A stretch of 28,437 nucleotides of DNA, from positions 1 to 28,437 of the forward strand of contig CAZCYE010000009.1 of the NCBI GenBank assembly GCA_964502775.1, written 5' to 3'. This DNA comes from CAZCYE01 sp964502775. GTDB taxonomy: Bacteria; Actinomycetota; Acidimicrobiia; IMCC26256; PALSA-555. The translations under genes were made by a program, and so were the position numbers. The notes beneath the pieces are model-generated. The model saw only the letters and a list, made by a program, of their open reading frames with translations, made no database searches and was not told the DNA's origin. How positions within the stretch are numbered: position 1 is the first letter of the stretch; every line of letters starts with the position of its first letter. This document shows, one piece after another, positions 14,930-23,320 of the stretch.

Positions 14930-15526
14930 CTACAGGGCCCCCTTGGTGGAGGGGATCCCCACGCCCTCGACCCGCACCGCATCGCGCAGCGCGCGCGCCA
15001 CCCCCTTGAACGACGCCTCGATCACGTGGTGGCCGTTGCGCCCCGACAGTGAGCGGATGTGCAGCGTGACCTTGGACGCGAAGGCGAACGCCCGCCAGAA
15101 CTCCTCACAGAGCTGAGGGTCGAAGGTGCCGATCCACTCGGCCACGGGGTCCACCTCGTACACGAGGTAGGGCCGCCCCGACAGGTCGAGCGCCACCTGC
15201 ACGAGCGCCTCGTCGAGCGGCACCAGGGCCGAGGCGAACCGCCGCACGCCGGCCTTGTCGCCGAGCGCCTCCTCGAGGGCTTCACCGAGCGCGAGGCCGA
15301 CATCCTCGACGGTGTGGTGCAGGTCGACCTCGAGGTCGCCCTCGGCCTCGACGCGGAGGTCGAAACCCGCGTGCTTGCCCAGCTGGGCCAGCATGTGGTC
15401 GAAGAACGGGATGCCCGTGCTCGCCTCGGCCTCGCCGTGGCCGTCCACCACGAGCTCGAGCTCGACGCGGGTCTCCTTCGTGGCCCGCGAGCGCTGGGCC
15501 CGCCGCCCCGCATCGTGCTTGCTCAC
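14930..15526 (-). CDS. hisB: Imidazoleglycerol-phosphate dehydratase
   Basis: Dehydrates imidazole glycerol phosphate to imidazole acetol phosphate; the manganese 24-mer enzyme. The 198-residue protein is the single-function dehydratase without a phosphatase domain. Seen: GIPFFDHMLAQLGKHAGFDL, DLHHTVEDVGLALG and GRNGHHVIEASFKGVARALR with the metal-binding His and Glu residues, ending in IPSTKGAL as the family does. The GTG at 15526 has a GGGGAGCGGGAAG ribosome site and lies 16 bases after the hisC stop. About 95 bases separate it from hisA, far too few for hisH. Confidence 0.97.
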   Translation of the reverse strand: MSKHDAGRRAQRSRATKETRVELELVVDGHGEAEASTGIPFFDHMLAQLGKHAGFDLRVEAEGDLEVDLHHTVEDVGLALGEALEEALGDKAGVRRFASALVPLDEALVQVALDLSGRPYLVYEVDPVAEWIGTFDPQLCEEFWRAFAFASKVTLHIRSLSGRNGHHVIEASFKGVARALRDAVRVEGVGIPSTKGAL

Positions 15527-15542
15527 GCTTCCCGCTCCCCGC

Positions 15543-16625
15543 TCACGCCGCCTCCTCTATGGCCTCTCGCAGCGCGGACAGCGCGGCGTCGTTCTCGGAC
15601 TCGGTTCCCACGGTGATGCGCAGGCAGTCGTCGAGGCGGGGCCAGCGCGAGAAGTCACGCACCAGCACGCCACGATCCACGAGCCGCTCCCAGAGCGCAT
15701 GACCGTTCCCGGCAAAGTGTACGAGCACGAAGTTGGCACCCGAGGGAAACACCCGCAGGCCCGGGAGCGCCTCGAGGGCGGCGGTCAGACGCCCGCGCTC
15801 CCGGACGAGCGTGCCCACCCGCTCGCGCATCTCGGCGTCGAAGCGCAACGCCTCCACCCCCGCGAGCTGGGTGGCGACCGACAGGTGGTACGGAAGGATG
15901 GTCTTGGCCAGCTCCGCCACCACCGGGGACGGCGCGATCGCCACGCCGAGGCGCAGGCCCGCGAGCGACCACACCTTCGAGTAGGTGCGCACGACCACGA
16001 GCGGACGGTCGTCGGCCACGAGCTCGGTGGCGCTCCAGTCGGCGAACTCGCCGTAGGCCTCGTCGACCACGAGCAATCCGCACCCGGACTCGGCCACGGC
16101 CGCGAGGAGCGTCTCGATGGTCGCGCGGGGCTCCACCGTGCCCGTGGGGTTGTTGGGGCTGCACACGAGCACGACGTTCGGGCGCGTGGCCTCCACGAGC
16201 TCCGAGGCCCCAGGCGCCGACAACGAGAAGTCCTCGGCCCGCTCGCCCTCCACGAGGCCGGTCCCGGTGACGCGCGCCACGTGGGCGTGCAACGCGTACG
16301 TGGGCTCGAACACCAAGGCCCGCCGTCCGGGGCCGCCGTAGGTAAGCAGCAGTGTCTGGAGCACCTCGTTGGAGCCGTTCGCCGCGAAGAGCCGCTCCGG
16401 CGGCTGCACCAGCGCGGTGCCGAGCGCGGCCCGCAGCGCGACGGCCTCACGATCGGGGTACCGGTGCAGCGGCACCTCGCGCAAGCGTGCGAGCCACGCG
16501 TCCACGAACGCCGGCGGCGGCGGGAACGGGCTCTCGTTGGTGTTGAGGCGCACCTGCACGTCGAGCTGCGGTGAGTGGTACCCCGCCAGCCCGGCGAGAT
16601 CGGGCCGGGGCTTCGGGAGGCTCAC
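15543..16625 (-). CDS. hisC: Histidinol-phosphate aminotransferase
   Basis: PLP-dependent transfer of an amino group from glutamate to imidazole acetol phosphate, giving histidinol phosphate. The 360-residue protein belongs to fold type I, class I/II. Seen: VRLNTNESPFPPPPAFVDAW, AANGSNEVLQTLLL, CSPNNPTGTV, VVDEAYGEF and VRTYSKVWSLAGLRLGVAI, where Lys217 binds PLP. The end FPSGANFVLVHF and CLRITVGTESEND is also typical. The GTG at 16625 overlaps the hisD stop as GTGA; the frame is open far upstream inside hisD, but that part is a GC-rich antisense-like reading. Confidence 0.96.
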   Translation of the reverse strand: MSLPKPRPDLAGLAGYHSPQLDVQVRLNTNESPFPPPPAFVDAWLARLREVPLHRYPDREAVALRAALGTALVQPPERLFAANGSNEVLQTLLLTYGGPGRRALVFEPTYALHAHVARVTGTGLVEGERAEDFSLSAPGASELVEATRPNVVLVCSPNNPTGTVEPRATIETLLAAVAESGCGLLVVDEAYGEFADWSATELVADDRPLVVVRTYSKVWSLAGLRLGVAIAPSPVVAELAKTILPYHLSVATQLAGVEALRFDAEMRERVGTLVRERGRLTAALEALPGLRVFPSGANFVLVHFAGNGHALWERLVDRGVLVRDFSRWPRLDDCLRITVGTESENDAALSALREAIEEAA

Positions 16626-17914
16626 GACGGCGCTCGACGATCGGCGCGCAGGTCCACCGCACGGCGGTGCTCGGGCAGGTCCTCGGCATCGGCGAGCGCG
16701 CGCACGTGCGGCGAGACCCGCGCCAGCGCCTCCTCGCTCACGGTCACTACGTTCACGTGCTTCAAGAAATCGTCGACGCGCAGCGCGCTGGCGAAGCGCG
16801 CGGTACCTGCGGTGGGAAGCACGTGGTTCACCCCGGCCACGTAGTCGCCAATCACCGCCGGAGTCCACGCGCCACAGAAGACCGCACCCGCGTTCCGCAC
16901 CCGCGGCACGAGCGCCTCGGGCTCGACGGTCTGGAGCTCGAGGTGCTCGGGGGCGATGGCGTTGGCGACCGCCATCGCCGCCTCCGGCCCGTCGACGAGC
17001 ACGATGCGACCACCCGTCTCGAGCGTCGACGCGATCTCGGCGCGTCGGGTCGAGGCGTCCAGGCGGCGAGCGACCGCGGACTCCACTGCGGCAGCGATCG
17101 CCGGATCCCAGGTGACGAGCACCGCAGCACCGTCGGGCCCGTGCTCGGCCTGCGCCAACAAGTCGGCCGCCACCACCTCCGCGTCCGCACTCGCGTCGGC
17201 CACGACCACGAGCTCCGACGGTCCGGCGAGGGAGTCGATCCCCACTACGCCGGCGACCTCGCGCTTGGCCAGGGTGACGTACATGTTGCCCGGGCCCACG
17301 ATCACGTCGACGGGGGCGATGGTCTCGGTCCCGTAGGCGAGCGCGGCTACCGCCTGCGCGCCCCCCACCCGGTACACCTCGTCGATGCCGGCCAGCGCGG
17401 CCGCGGCCCGCGTGACCGCGGGGATCTCCCCGTCGGGCCCGGGAGGGATGCACATCGCCACACCGTCGACGCCGGCCACGCGCGCCGGGATCCCGGTCAT
17501 GAGCACCGTGGAGGGGTAGGCCCCCCGCCCGCCGGGCACGTAGCACCCGGCGCGATCGACGGGCAGCACCAGCTCCCGCACCGTCACGCCGGCCCGCTCC
17601 TGTACCGTCCCTGCGACCCGTTGGGCCTCGTGGACGGTGCGGATCTCGCCGGCGGCGTACTCGAGGGCGTCGCGCACATCGGTGGTGATCTCGTCGAGGC
17701 CGGCGCGCAGCGCCTCGGGCGGCACCCGGAGCTCGGCGACATCGCAACCGTCGAATCGCTTGGTGAGCTCCCGCAACGCATCGTCGCCACGCGTCCGCAC
17801 CGCGCCGATGATCTCGGTGACCACCTCCGGCACCGCGTCGTCGCGCGCCCCGTGGCGCGCCGTCAGCCGCAGTCCGGGATCGGCGACGCCACGAAGATCA
17901 AGATGCTCGAACAC
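16622..17914 (-). CDS. hisD: Histidinol dehydrogenase
   Basis: Carries out the last two steps of histidine synthesis, NAD-dependent oxidation of histidinol to histidine, as a zinc homodimer. The 430-residue protein has the usual length. Seen: RVPGGRGAYPSTVLM-type motif (CYVPGGRGAYPS), VGGAQAVAALAYGTETI, VGPGNMYVTLAKREVAG with the signature around VGIDSLAGPSE, DLLAQAEHGPDGAAVLVT with zinc-binding Gln and His, APEHLELQ with catalytic Glu-His, and GVNHVLPTAGTARFASAL. It is the first gene of hisD-hisC-hisB-hisA. The GTG at 17914 has no ribosome site but a TACCAT box just upstream. Confidence 0.97.
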   Translation of the reverse strand: MFEHLDLRGVADPGLRLTARHGARDDAVPEVVTEIIGAVRTRGDDALRELTKRFDGCDVAELRVPPEALRAGLDEITTDVRDALEYAAGEIRTVHEAQRVAGTVQERAGVTVRELVLPVDRAGCYVPGGRGAYPSTVLMTGIPARVAGVDGVAMCIPPGPDGEIPAVTRAAAALAGIDEVYRVGGAQAVAALAYGTETIAPVDVIVGPGNMYVTLAKREVAGVVGIDSLAGPSELVVVADASADAEVVAADLLAQAEHGPDGAAVLVTWDPAIAAAVESAVARRLDASTRRAEIASTLETGGRIVLVDGPEAAMAVANAIAPEHLELQTVEPEALVPRVRNAGAVFCGAWTPAVIGDYVAGVNHVLPTAGTARFASALRVDDFLKHVNVVTVSEEALARVSPHVRALADAEDLPEHRRAVDLRADRRAPS

Positions 17915-17922
17915 GCCGCATC

Positions 17923-17928
17923 ATGGTA
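17923..17928 (-). promoter_or_regulatory. Putative -10 box of the hisDCBA operon
   Basis: TACCAT on the minus strand ends eight bases before the hisD GTG. The gap to the divergent small gene (129 bases) shows no clear operator or attenuator with clustered His codons. Confidence 0.4.
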
Positions 17929-18043
17929 ACCGTGGCCTCGCGGCGCACCTTCGCCCATTCGCTCATCGCTCGACGCCCAGCGCGCGCTTTGGTCGTCCCG
18001 GCGCCCAGGGGGCATCGGCTTGCCCGACCGCGTGGTCCGGGAG

Positions 18044-18277
18044 ATGCTGGAGGCGATGAGCCCATCGGATTCCGCCGAGCTCTCGACGCTGAACGCGCAG
18101 ATCGACGACATCCTCGCCCGCGTCGTGGTCATTGCCGAGCGCTACGACACGCCCGACTCGGCCCTGGCCGCCGCCTGCTTCGCGGCGGAGCGCGCGTTGG
18201 CGTCGGCCCGGCGCTCCCTCAACCAGGCCGGAGCCCTGCTCGAGGAGCGACCTCCACGCTCAGACCGTCCGCGATAA
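18044..18277 (+). CDS. Small helical protein, unknown function
   Basis: A 77-residue protein I do not recognise. The sequence reads like real protein: SAELSTLNAQIDDILARVVVIAERYD, then SALAAACFAAERALASARRSLNQAGALL, two amphipathic helices likely to form a helical hairpin, and a short basic tail. No membrane segment. The start is unsure: ATG at 18044 or ATG at 18056 (73 residues), each with a GGAG-type sequence but poor spacing; a TTG at 18020 is also open. It is divergent from hisD and ends 27 bases from the convergent nth stop. Two short GACCGTCCGCGA repeats (18265-18276 and 18280-18291) sit at its 3' end. Confidence 0.55.
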   Translation: MLEAMSPSDSAELSTLNAQIDDILARVVVIAERYDTPDSALAAACFAAERALASARRSLNQAGALLEERPPRSDRPR

Positions 18278-18304
18278 GACCGTCCGCGAGAGGACCGGCC
18301 CCGT

Positions 18305-18949
18305 TCACACCCGGAAGGCGCTCGGGCAGACATCGGCCAGCACGCACCGATCGCAGCGGGGACGGCGCGCATCGCAGACCCGGCGGCCGTGCTCGATCAG
18401 CCGCAACGAGAAACGACCGCGCTCCCCGGGAGGGACGAGCGTGTTCAGGTCGTGCTCGGCCTTCACGGGATCGGTCTCATCGGTGAGCCGGAGACGACGC
18501 GACAGGCGCCCGACGTGCGTGTCGACGGGGAGACCAGGGAGGTCGAACGCGACCGAGCGGACCACGTTCGCCGTCTTGCGGCCGACCCCCGGCAGGGACA
18601 CCAGATCCTCCATCTCGGTGGGCACCTCGCCCCCGAAACGCTCCTCGAGCTCGCGGGCCATGCCGATCAGGCTCTTGGACTTGGACCGGAAGAAGCCCGT
18701 CGAGTGCACGATCGCCTCGAGGTCGTCCGGCGCGGCACCGGCGAGGTCACTCGGCGTCGGGTACCGCGCGAAGAGCACTGGCGTGACCTTGTTCACCGTC
18801 TCGTCGGTGCTCTGCGCCGAGAGGATGGTGGCCGCCAGGAGCTGATAGGGGTTGGCATGGACGAGCGCGCACTCGGCATCCGGGTACTCGTCGGCCAGCC
18901 GCTCCACCACGATCTCGGCGCGCCCGCGCGCACCTCGGGGACGAGCCAT
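18305..18949 (-). CDS. nth: Endonuclease III (base-excision DNA glycosylase/AP lyase)
   Basis: Removes oxidised pyrimidines from DNA and nicks the abasic site. The 214-residue protein is complete: ATILSAQSTDETVN, the helix-hairpin-helix LPGVGRKTANVV with catalytic Lys125, VDTHVGRLSRRL with Asp143, and the iron-sulfur loop at the end with Cys192, Cys199, Cys202 and Cys208 in the exact C-x6-C-x2-C-x5-C spacing. The ATG at 18949 has no ribosome site but a TATCTT box six bases upstream, as expected for a leaderless mRNA. It is divergent from mshD, with start codons 69 bases apart. Confidence 0.97.
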   Translation of the reverse strand: MARPRGARGRAEIVVERLADEYPDAECALVHANPYQLLAATILSAQSTDETVNKVTPVLFARYPTPSDLAGAAPDDLEAIVHSTGFFRSKSKSLIGMARELEERFGGEVPTEMEDLVSLPGVGRKTANVVRSVAFDLPGLPVDTHVGRLSRRLRLTDETDPVKAEHDLNTLVPPGERGRFSLRLIEHGRRVCDARRPRCDRCVLADVCPSAFRV

Positions 18950-18955
18950 CGCCCG

Positions 18956-18961
18956 AAGATA
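18956..18961 (-). promoter_or_regulatory. Putative -10 box of nth (leaderless)
   Basis: TATCTT on the minus strand ends exactly six bases before the nth ATG, so transcription would begin at or next to the start codon. No Shine-Dalgarno sequence is present. Confidence 0.55.
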
Positions 18962-19006
18962 GATGGTGTCCGGCGCGGCGGAGCTTCCCGGCGGCGCCCG
19001 CGGAGG

Positions 19007-19012
19007 TACCCT
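19007..19012 (+). promoter_or_regulatory. Putative -10 box of mshD (leaderless)
   Basis: TACCCT ends six bases before the mshD ATG. A GGAGG at 19002-19006 is twelve bases from the ATG, too far for a good ribosome site, so the leaderless reading is favoured. Confidence 0.5.
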
Positions 19013-19018
19013 CGCTCG

Positions 19019-19944
19019 ATGGTGGAGGTATCGGTTCGTCGGCCTGTCGCGTCCGACGACCTCGAGTCGTTCCGCGCGCTGGCCACGGCCGTCGAGCGCG
19101 AGCTCGGCCACTCCGTCCTCAACGACGACATGCGTCGCCTCATCGACGACCTCCCCGAACGCGCAGCGCTGGTCCAAGCCGATGACAACGGTGCCCTGGT
19201 GGGTGCGGTGTTCGTCGCCACCCGTCCTCGTGAGCCCGACGTGGTGACCTTCGCCCTCACCGTGCCCCGGGGTGAGACCGAGCTCGAGGTGGCCCGGGCG
19301 CTCCTGCGCGCCGCGCTCGACGACGTGGCCCGACGCGGCGTCCACGGCGTCCAGGATGTGGAGCTGACGGTGTTCGGCGCCGACGACGACCGCGAGGCAC
19401 TCGTCGCCTCCCTGGGATTCGTGCGCCACCGATCCCTCCTCCAGCTCCGGCTCCCGCTCCCCCTGTACGAGCAGCCCCGCTGGCCCGACGGCGTGCGCGT
19501 ACGGCCGTTCGTCGTCGGTCAGGACGAAGACGAGTGGCTCGCCGTCAACCGCCGGGCGTTCGCCCACGACCCCGACCAGGGAACCTGGGGCCTCGACGAT
19601 CTCACGGCGCGCGAAGCCCAGGCGTGGTTCGATCCCGACGGCTTCCTGCTCGCCCTCGACGATGCCGGCCTGGCCGGGTTCTGCTGGACCAAGGTGCACG
19701 CCCCTGACCCACCGGGCGAGCCGGTCGCGCTCGGAGAGCTCTATGTGCTCGGGACCGATCCCGACCGCCGGGGCACGGGGCTCGGGCGCGCGCTCGCGGT
19801 GGCCGGCCTCGAGTACCTCCACGAGCGCCGCGGCACCCCGGCCGGGATGCTGTTCGTGGATGCGGAGAACGAGGCCGCGCTGGGCCTGTACCGCTCGCTC
19901 GGGTTCGTGACGTCGCGCGTCGACCGCGTGTACCGGTGCCGACG

Positions 19945-19948
<4 letters not shown>
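19019..19948 (+). CDS. mshD: Mycothiol synthase (acetyltransferase)
   Basis: The last step of mycothiol synthesis: acetylates the cysteine amine of Cys-GlcN-Ins with acetyl-CoA. Mycothiol is the redox thiol of actinobacteria, so this gene is a lineage marker. The 309-residue protein is a tandem GNAT: a diverged N-terminal domain (to about residue 150) and an active C-terminal domain starting at VRVRPF, with ALGELYVLGTDPDRRGTGLG as the acetyl-CoA loop and LFVDAENEAALGLYRSLGFV as the last strands. ATG at 19019 gives the normal length. It overlaps rlmN, so mshD-rlmN-membrane protein form one unit. A generic GNAT is the alternative, but the length and the ELYVLG/VDAENEAA motifs fit MshD. Confidence 0.85.
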
Positions 19949-21032
<1,084 letters not shown>

Positions 21033-21036
<4 letters not shown>

Positions 21037-21392
21037 GCGACCGCCGCTTCCTCAACCAGTACCAGCCCCAGACGCTAGTGAGCGCCACGCTCCTCTGCTA
21101 TATCCAGGCCGTCTTCGGGGCGATCTTCGGCGCCGACACCTCGTCAGCGTTGCTGGCAGTGTTCATCGTCCTGGGTCTCGGGTTGGGGGGCTACGGGATC
21201 GCCAACGAGAAGCGGTGGGGGTACGCGCTGGCGCTCGCCGCGGCCGTCCTCCAAGTCGGGGGCCTCCTCGCGTGGCAAGGTATCCACGTGCTCGAGTTCC
21301 CCTGGATCCTGAGCCTCATGTTCGACGTGCTGCTCGTCGGGTTGCTGGTCCATCCTCAGAGCCGCGAGTACCAACGGATCTGGTTCAAGTAG
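21033..21392 (+). CDS. Small integral membrane protein, unknown function
   Basis: A 119-residue protein with about four hydrophobic segments: LVSATLLCYIQAVFGAIFG, LLAVFIVLGLGLGGYGIA, YALALAAAVLQVGGLLAW and ILSLMFDVLLVGLLVH, ending QSREYQRIWFK. I do not recognise the family; the pattern resembles small four-helix membrane proteins of actinobacteria with no assigned role. The GTG at 21033 overlaps the rlmN stop in a GTGA. The last codons and the stop (TTC AAG TAG) form the start of a 24-base sequence found again 2 kb downstream, so the gene's 3' end lies inside a repeat. Confidence 0.75.
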
Positions 21393-21405
21393 CGACCGGA
21401 ACCGG
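21382..21405. repeat. 24-base direct repeat, copy C (gene 3' end)
   Basis: The sequence is identical over 24 bases to 23404-23427. It includes the last two codons and stop of the membrane protein gene (core GGTTCAAGTAG) and a CCGGAACCGG palindrome. The other copy is the right edge of repeat A; the core alone recurs at 22874-22884 in repeat B. Confidence 0.85.
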
Positions 21406-21483
21406 CTCGGGCAGCACCTTCCGCGGCACGTGGCTGGCCATCACCTGACGTCTGACCGGGCCGCGCGGGATGCGTCGTGCCCG

Positions 21484-22515
21484 TCACCCGGGCCGTACTG
21501 CGCCCCGCACCCGGCCGCTACCGGCGATGAAGCGGACGACGTCACCGGTACGGGGGGCATGGATGAAGCCGCCACCCACCCAGATCCCGATGTGGCCCGA
21601 GAAGGAGGTCGTCGTGATCAGGTCACCGGGTTGGAGCTGGTTGAGCGACACGCGCGGGAACATGGCCGCCTGCGCGCCCGAGTAGTGAGGCAGCGAGAGC
21701 CCGCCCGCCTGCCACGCGCGCATCGTCAATCCCGAGCAGTCGTAGGCATTGGGTCCCGTGGCGGCGAAACGATACGGCTTGCCGAGCTGCGCGTACGCGA
21801 ATGCCACCGCGGCGCCGGCACCGCCGCTGGGGTTGGGCGCCGGGCCCGACCACCCCGACCCGCCCACGCGCGGGGAGGCTGCCGCGGCGGCGGCTTCCCG
21901 TCTCGCTTGCTCCTCGCGCACGAGCTCGACCAGCTCACCTTGCACCTGGTCGAGGAGGCGCTGCTGCTCGTTGGCCGCCGCGTTGGCTTCGGCCCTTGCG
22001 GCGCTGAGCGCGGCACGCTGCTCCTCGGCGTCGGCGCGGGCCCGCTCGGCCGCCTGGCGCCGTTCGGAAAGCCCGGCGCGTGCAGCCGCGAGATCGATGA
22101 TCAGCTTGTCATCGCTGCGAGCCGCCGCCTCTCCGTACTGGGTGCGACGGTTCACGTCGGTTGCCGACGCGGCGTCGAGCGCCGGCGCTGACCCGCCCCC
22201 CTTGCGATACATCACCGCGGCACGGCCGCGGATCAAGTCCCTGAGCCGCGCCATCTCGGCCTTCGCAACGGCAATCCGTGCTTGGGCATCCTCGATCTCG
22301 GCCTGGGCCTGGTCCAGCGCGAGCTGTGCGGCGTTGATCTGCTCACCGAGGGCCGCGACCTTCACGCCGTTCTCCTCGAGCTGTGATTCGAGCTCCTGGG
22401 CCCGAGCTCGGAGGTCGTCGATCGGCGCCGCACCGGCCCCGGCGGTCGTCAGGGCGGCCGTCAATGCCAGCGATACGAGGATGGTGCCTCCCCACCTCAC
22501 GGAGGGCGTGCGCAT
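21484..22515 (-). CDS. Secreted NlpC/P60 peptidoglycan endopeptidase with coiled coil (RipA/CwlO-like)
   Basis: Cleaves stem peptides of peptidoglycan and would help cell separation or wall turnover outside the membrane. Of 343 residues, 1-30 are a signal peptide (ILVSLALTAALTTAGAGA, cut near AGA-AP). Residues ~35-220 form a long coiled coil (DDLRARAQELESQLEENGVK, later DAEEQRAALSAARAEANAAA), a linker follows, and the C-terminal NlpC/P60 domain shows FAYAQLGKPYRF, NAYDCSGLT with Cys260, GHIGIWVGGG with His308 and a third polar/His position in FIHAP (His319). In CwlO/RipA relatives the coiled coil holds the enzyme inactive until it meets FtsEX-like partners. ATG at 22515 has a GGGAGAAG ribosome site. 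It is convergent to the membrane protein gene and alone in orientation. Confidence 0.92.
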   Translation of the reverse strand: MRTPSVRWGGTILVSLALTAALTTAGAGAAPIDDLRARAQELESQLEENGVKVAALGEQINAAQLALDQAQAEIEDAQARIAVAKAEMARLRDLIRGRAAVMYRKGGGSAPALDAASATDVNRRTQYGEAAARSDDKLIIDLAAARAGLSERRQAAERARADAEEQRAALSAARAEANAAANEQQRLLDQVQGELVELVREEQARREAAAAAASPRVGGSGWSGPAPNPSGGAGAAVAFAYAQLGKPYRFAATGPNAYDCSGLTMRAWQAGGLSLPHYSGAQAAMFPRVSLNQLQPGDLITTTSFSGHIGIWVGGGFIHAPRTGDVVRFIAGSGRVRGAVRPG

Positions 22516-22713
22516 ACAGGCTTCTCCCGGATCGGGGCTGGGGGCACGTCCACCGAGGCCGCCTGGCGCGTATGCCCGCGCGCGCAGAGGCACGGAAGCG
22601 GATGGACATCGTTCGCAACGCCGGCGGATCGATGTGGTTTCACCCTATCAAGAGCCTCACGGCCCCCTCTAGGCGACGGCACCCACAGTCGTGCTGCGGA
22701 ACCGGTGCGCGCC
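22516..22713. other. Leader/promoter region between the NlpC/P60 gene and the 31-codon ORF
   Basis: Nearly 200 bases with no convincing gene. Read toward the endopeptidase gene it offers a long 5' leader; a TAGGGT at 22656-22661 (minus) might be a -10 box. The sequence is less GC-rich than its surroundings. The c-di-AMP riboswitch common before such genes in actinobacteria is not recognisable. Confidence 0.3.
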
Positions 22714-22719
22714 TACCTT
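22714..22719 (+). promoter_or_regulatory. Putative -10 box before a 31-codon ORF
   Basis: TACCTT ends seven bases before an ATG at 22727, the same arrangement as before mshD, nth and others here. It is the main reason to take the tiny ORF seriously. Confidence 0.35.
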
Positions 22720-22726
22720 CCGGACC

Positions 22727-22822
22727 ATGCGCACCGCGGCCGTCGGCCTCGTGCTCGGCGTCGGCAGCGTTCTCGGGTTGGTGGCCAGCACCTATTTGCC
22801 CGCTCTAGCGTTCAGGAAATAG
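22727..22822 (+). CDS. Possible 31-residue hydrophobic microprotein or truncated gene
   Basis: A 31-codon frame starting MRTAAVGLVLGVGSVLGLVA, one membrane-spanning segment followed by a short polar end with FRK. It has a TAnnnT box seven bases before the ATG and no Shine-Dalgarno site. Its last nine or so codons lie inside the left edge of repeat B, so either the repeat arrived and cut a longer membrane protein, or this is a genuine microprotein. No homology can be claimed from so short a sequence. Confidence 0.3.
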   Translation: MRTAAVGLVLGVGSVLGLVASTYLPALAFRK

Positions 22823-22884
22823 ACCGTAGATGTTGCGGTTGCTAGTGCCGCTCTAGCGCTCGTTCCGTGGAACGGTTCAAGTAG
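22791..22884. repeat. Diverged repeat, copy B
   Basis: It aligns with 23321-23414 without gaps. Both ends are conserved (CCGCTCTAsCG at the left; CTCTAsCGCTCG, then GGAACGGTTCAAGTAG at the right), while the ~30-40 bases between differ. The two GCTCTA motifs are 48 bases apart in both copies. The ends carry short inverse sequences (CTAtTT/CAAGTAG). Inside, CGTTCC-GT-GGAACG is a perfect hairpin (22861-22874), and an 8-bp stem (22856-22863 with 22897-22904) closes a larger stem-loop. Confidence 0.6.
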
Positions 22885-22954
22885 ATCCGCGCTACGACGA
22901 GCGCACGGTGGTCGCGCCACCCGCGTCGCGGCAACCCGGGCGACGCTGAGACGG

Positions 22955-23128
22955 TCAGGCCTGGGCGAGGGCGTTCCAGAAGAACACGAAGACGAACAAC
23001 GCCAGCCCCAAAGGCTCCAGCACCAGCTTGCCGATCCCGAAGCTGAGCGCCGTCAGGACAAAGCAGACCACCGCCGCGCCGAAGAATAGGGCTTGCAGTT
23101 CCGGAGACATAGTTGAGATTGCGAGCAT
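22955..23128 (-). CDS. Small two-helix membrane protein, unknown function
   Basis: A 57-residue protein: MLAISTMSPELQALFFGAAV begins it, then VCFVLTALSFGIG and LVLEPLGLALFVFVFFWNAL make two membrane segments with a short loop carrying one Lys and one Glu. I recognise no function. The ATG at 23128 is preceded by TACGAT at exactly the leaderless distance; an ATG at 23110 (MSPEL) is a shorter alternative. It lies inside the 2-kb segment framed by the 24-base direct repeats. Confidence 0.6.
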   Translation of the reverse strand: MLAISTMSPELQALFFGAAVVCFVLTALSFGIGKLVLEPLGLALFVFVFFWNALAQA

Positions 23129-23134
23129 GGCGTC

Positions 23135-23140
23135 ATCGTA
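23135..23140 (-). promoter_or_regulatory. Putative -10 box of the two-helix membrane protein
   Basis: TACGAT on the minus strand ends six bases before the ATG at 23128. No Shine-Dalgarno sequence is seen. Confidence 0.45.
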
Positions 23141-23191
23141 CCCCCGGGATGCCGACCTGTCGAAACCTCCTCGGGTCTCACGGTTGCGCGA

Positions 23192-23224
23192 CGGCGGGGC
23201 CCGATACGCCATCGGGTCCCGCCG
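23192..23224. terminator. 14-bp hairpin
   Basis: 23192-23205 pairs with 23211-23224: thirteen Watson-Crick pairs and one G-T pair, with a five-base loop (ACGCC). No T-tract follows on either strand. It lies just upstream of the two-helix protein's promoter and could stop minus-strand transcription coming from the CsbD operon. Confidence 0.55.
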
Positions 23225-23320
23225 AACCGGGTGAGTGATCTGGCGGCGTTCGACGGCAGCGTCGTGACCGAGCGAGGGAACCCACCCCTGACCAACGTGT
23301 CGGCCGCTTCCCGAACAGCG

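Noticed and set aside
16622..17747. hisC as a long fusion reading on into the hisD region
   Set aside because: The same frame is open upstream of hisC, but that part is an Arg/Gly-rich shadow of hisD; the GTGA overlap gives the true hisC start.
17923..18486. A 187-codon plus-strand frame over the hisD-nth gap
   Set aside because: It is Arg/Pro-rich, overlaps the more protein-like 77-codon frame and runs antisense into nth.
22516..22713. A c-di-AMP (ydaO) riboswitch before the NlpC/P60 gene
   Set aside because: Such riboswitches are common before actinobacterial wall hydrolases, but the conserved CCCGAAuCCGUCAGCUAACC-like segment is missing; only short GGGTGAAACC and CCCCGATCCG similarities are seen.
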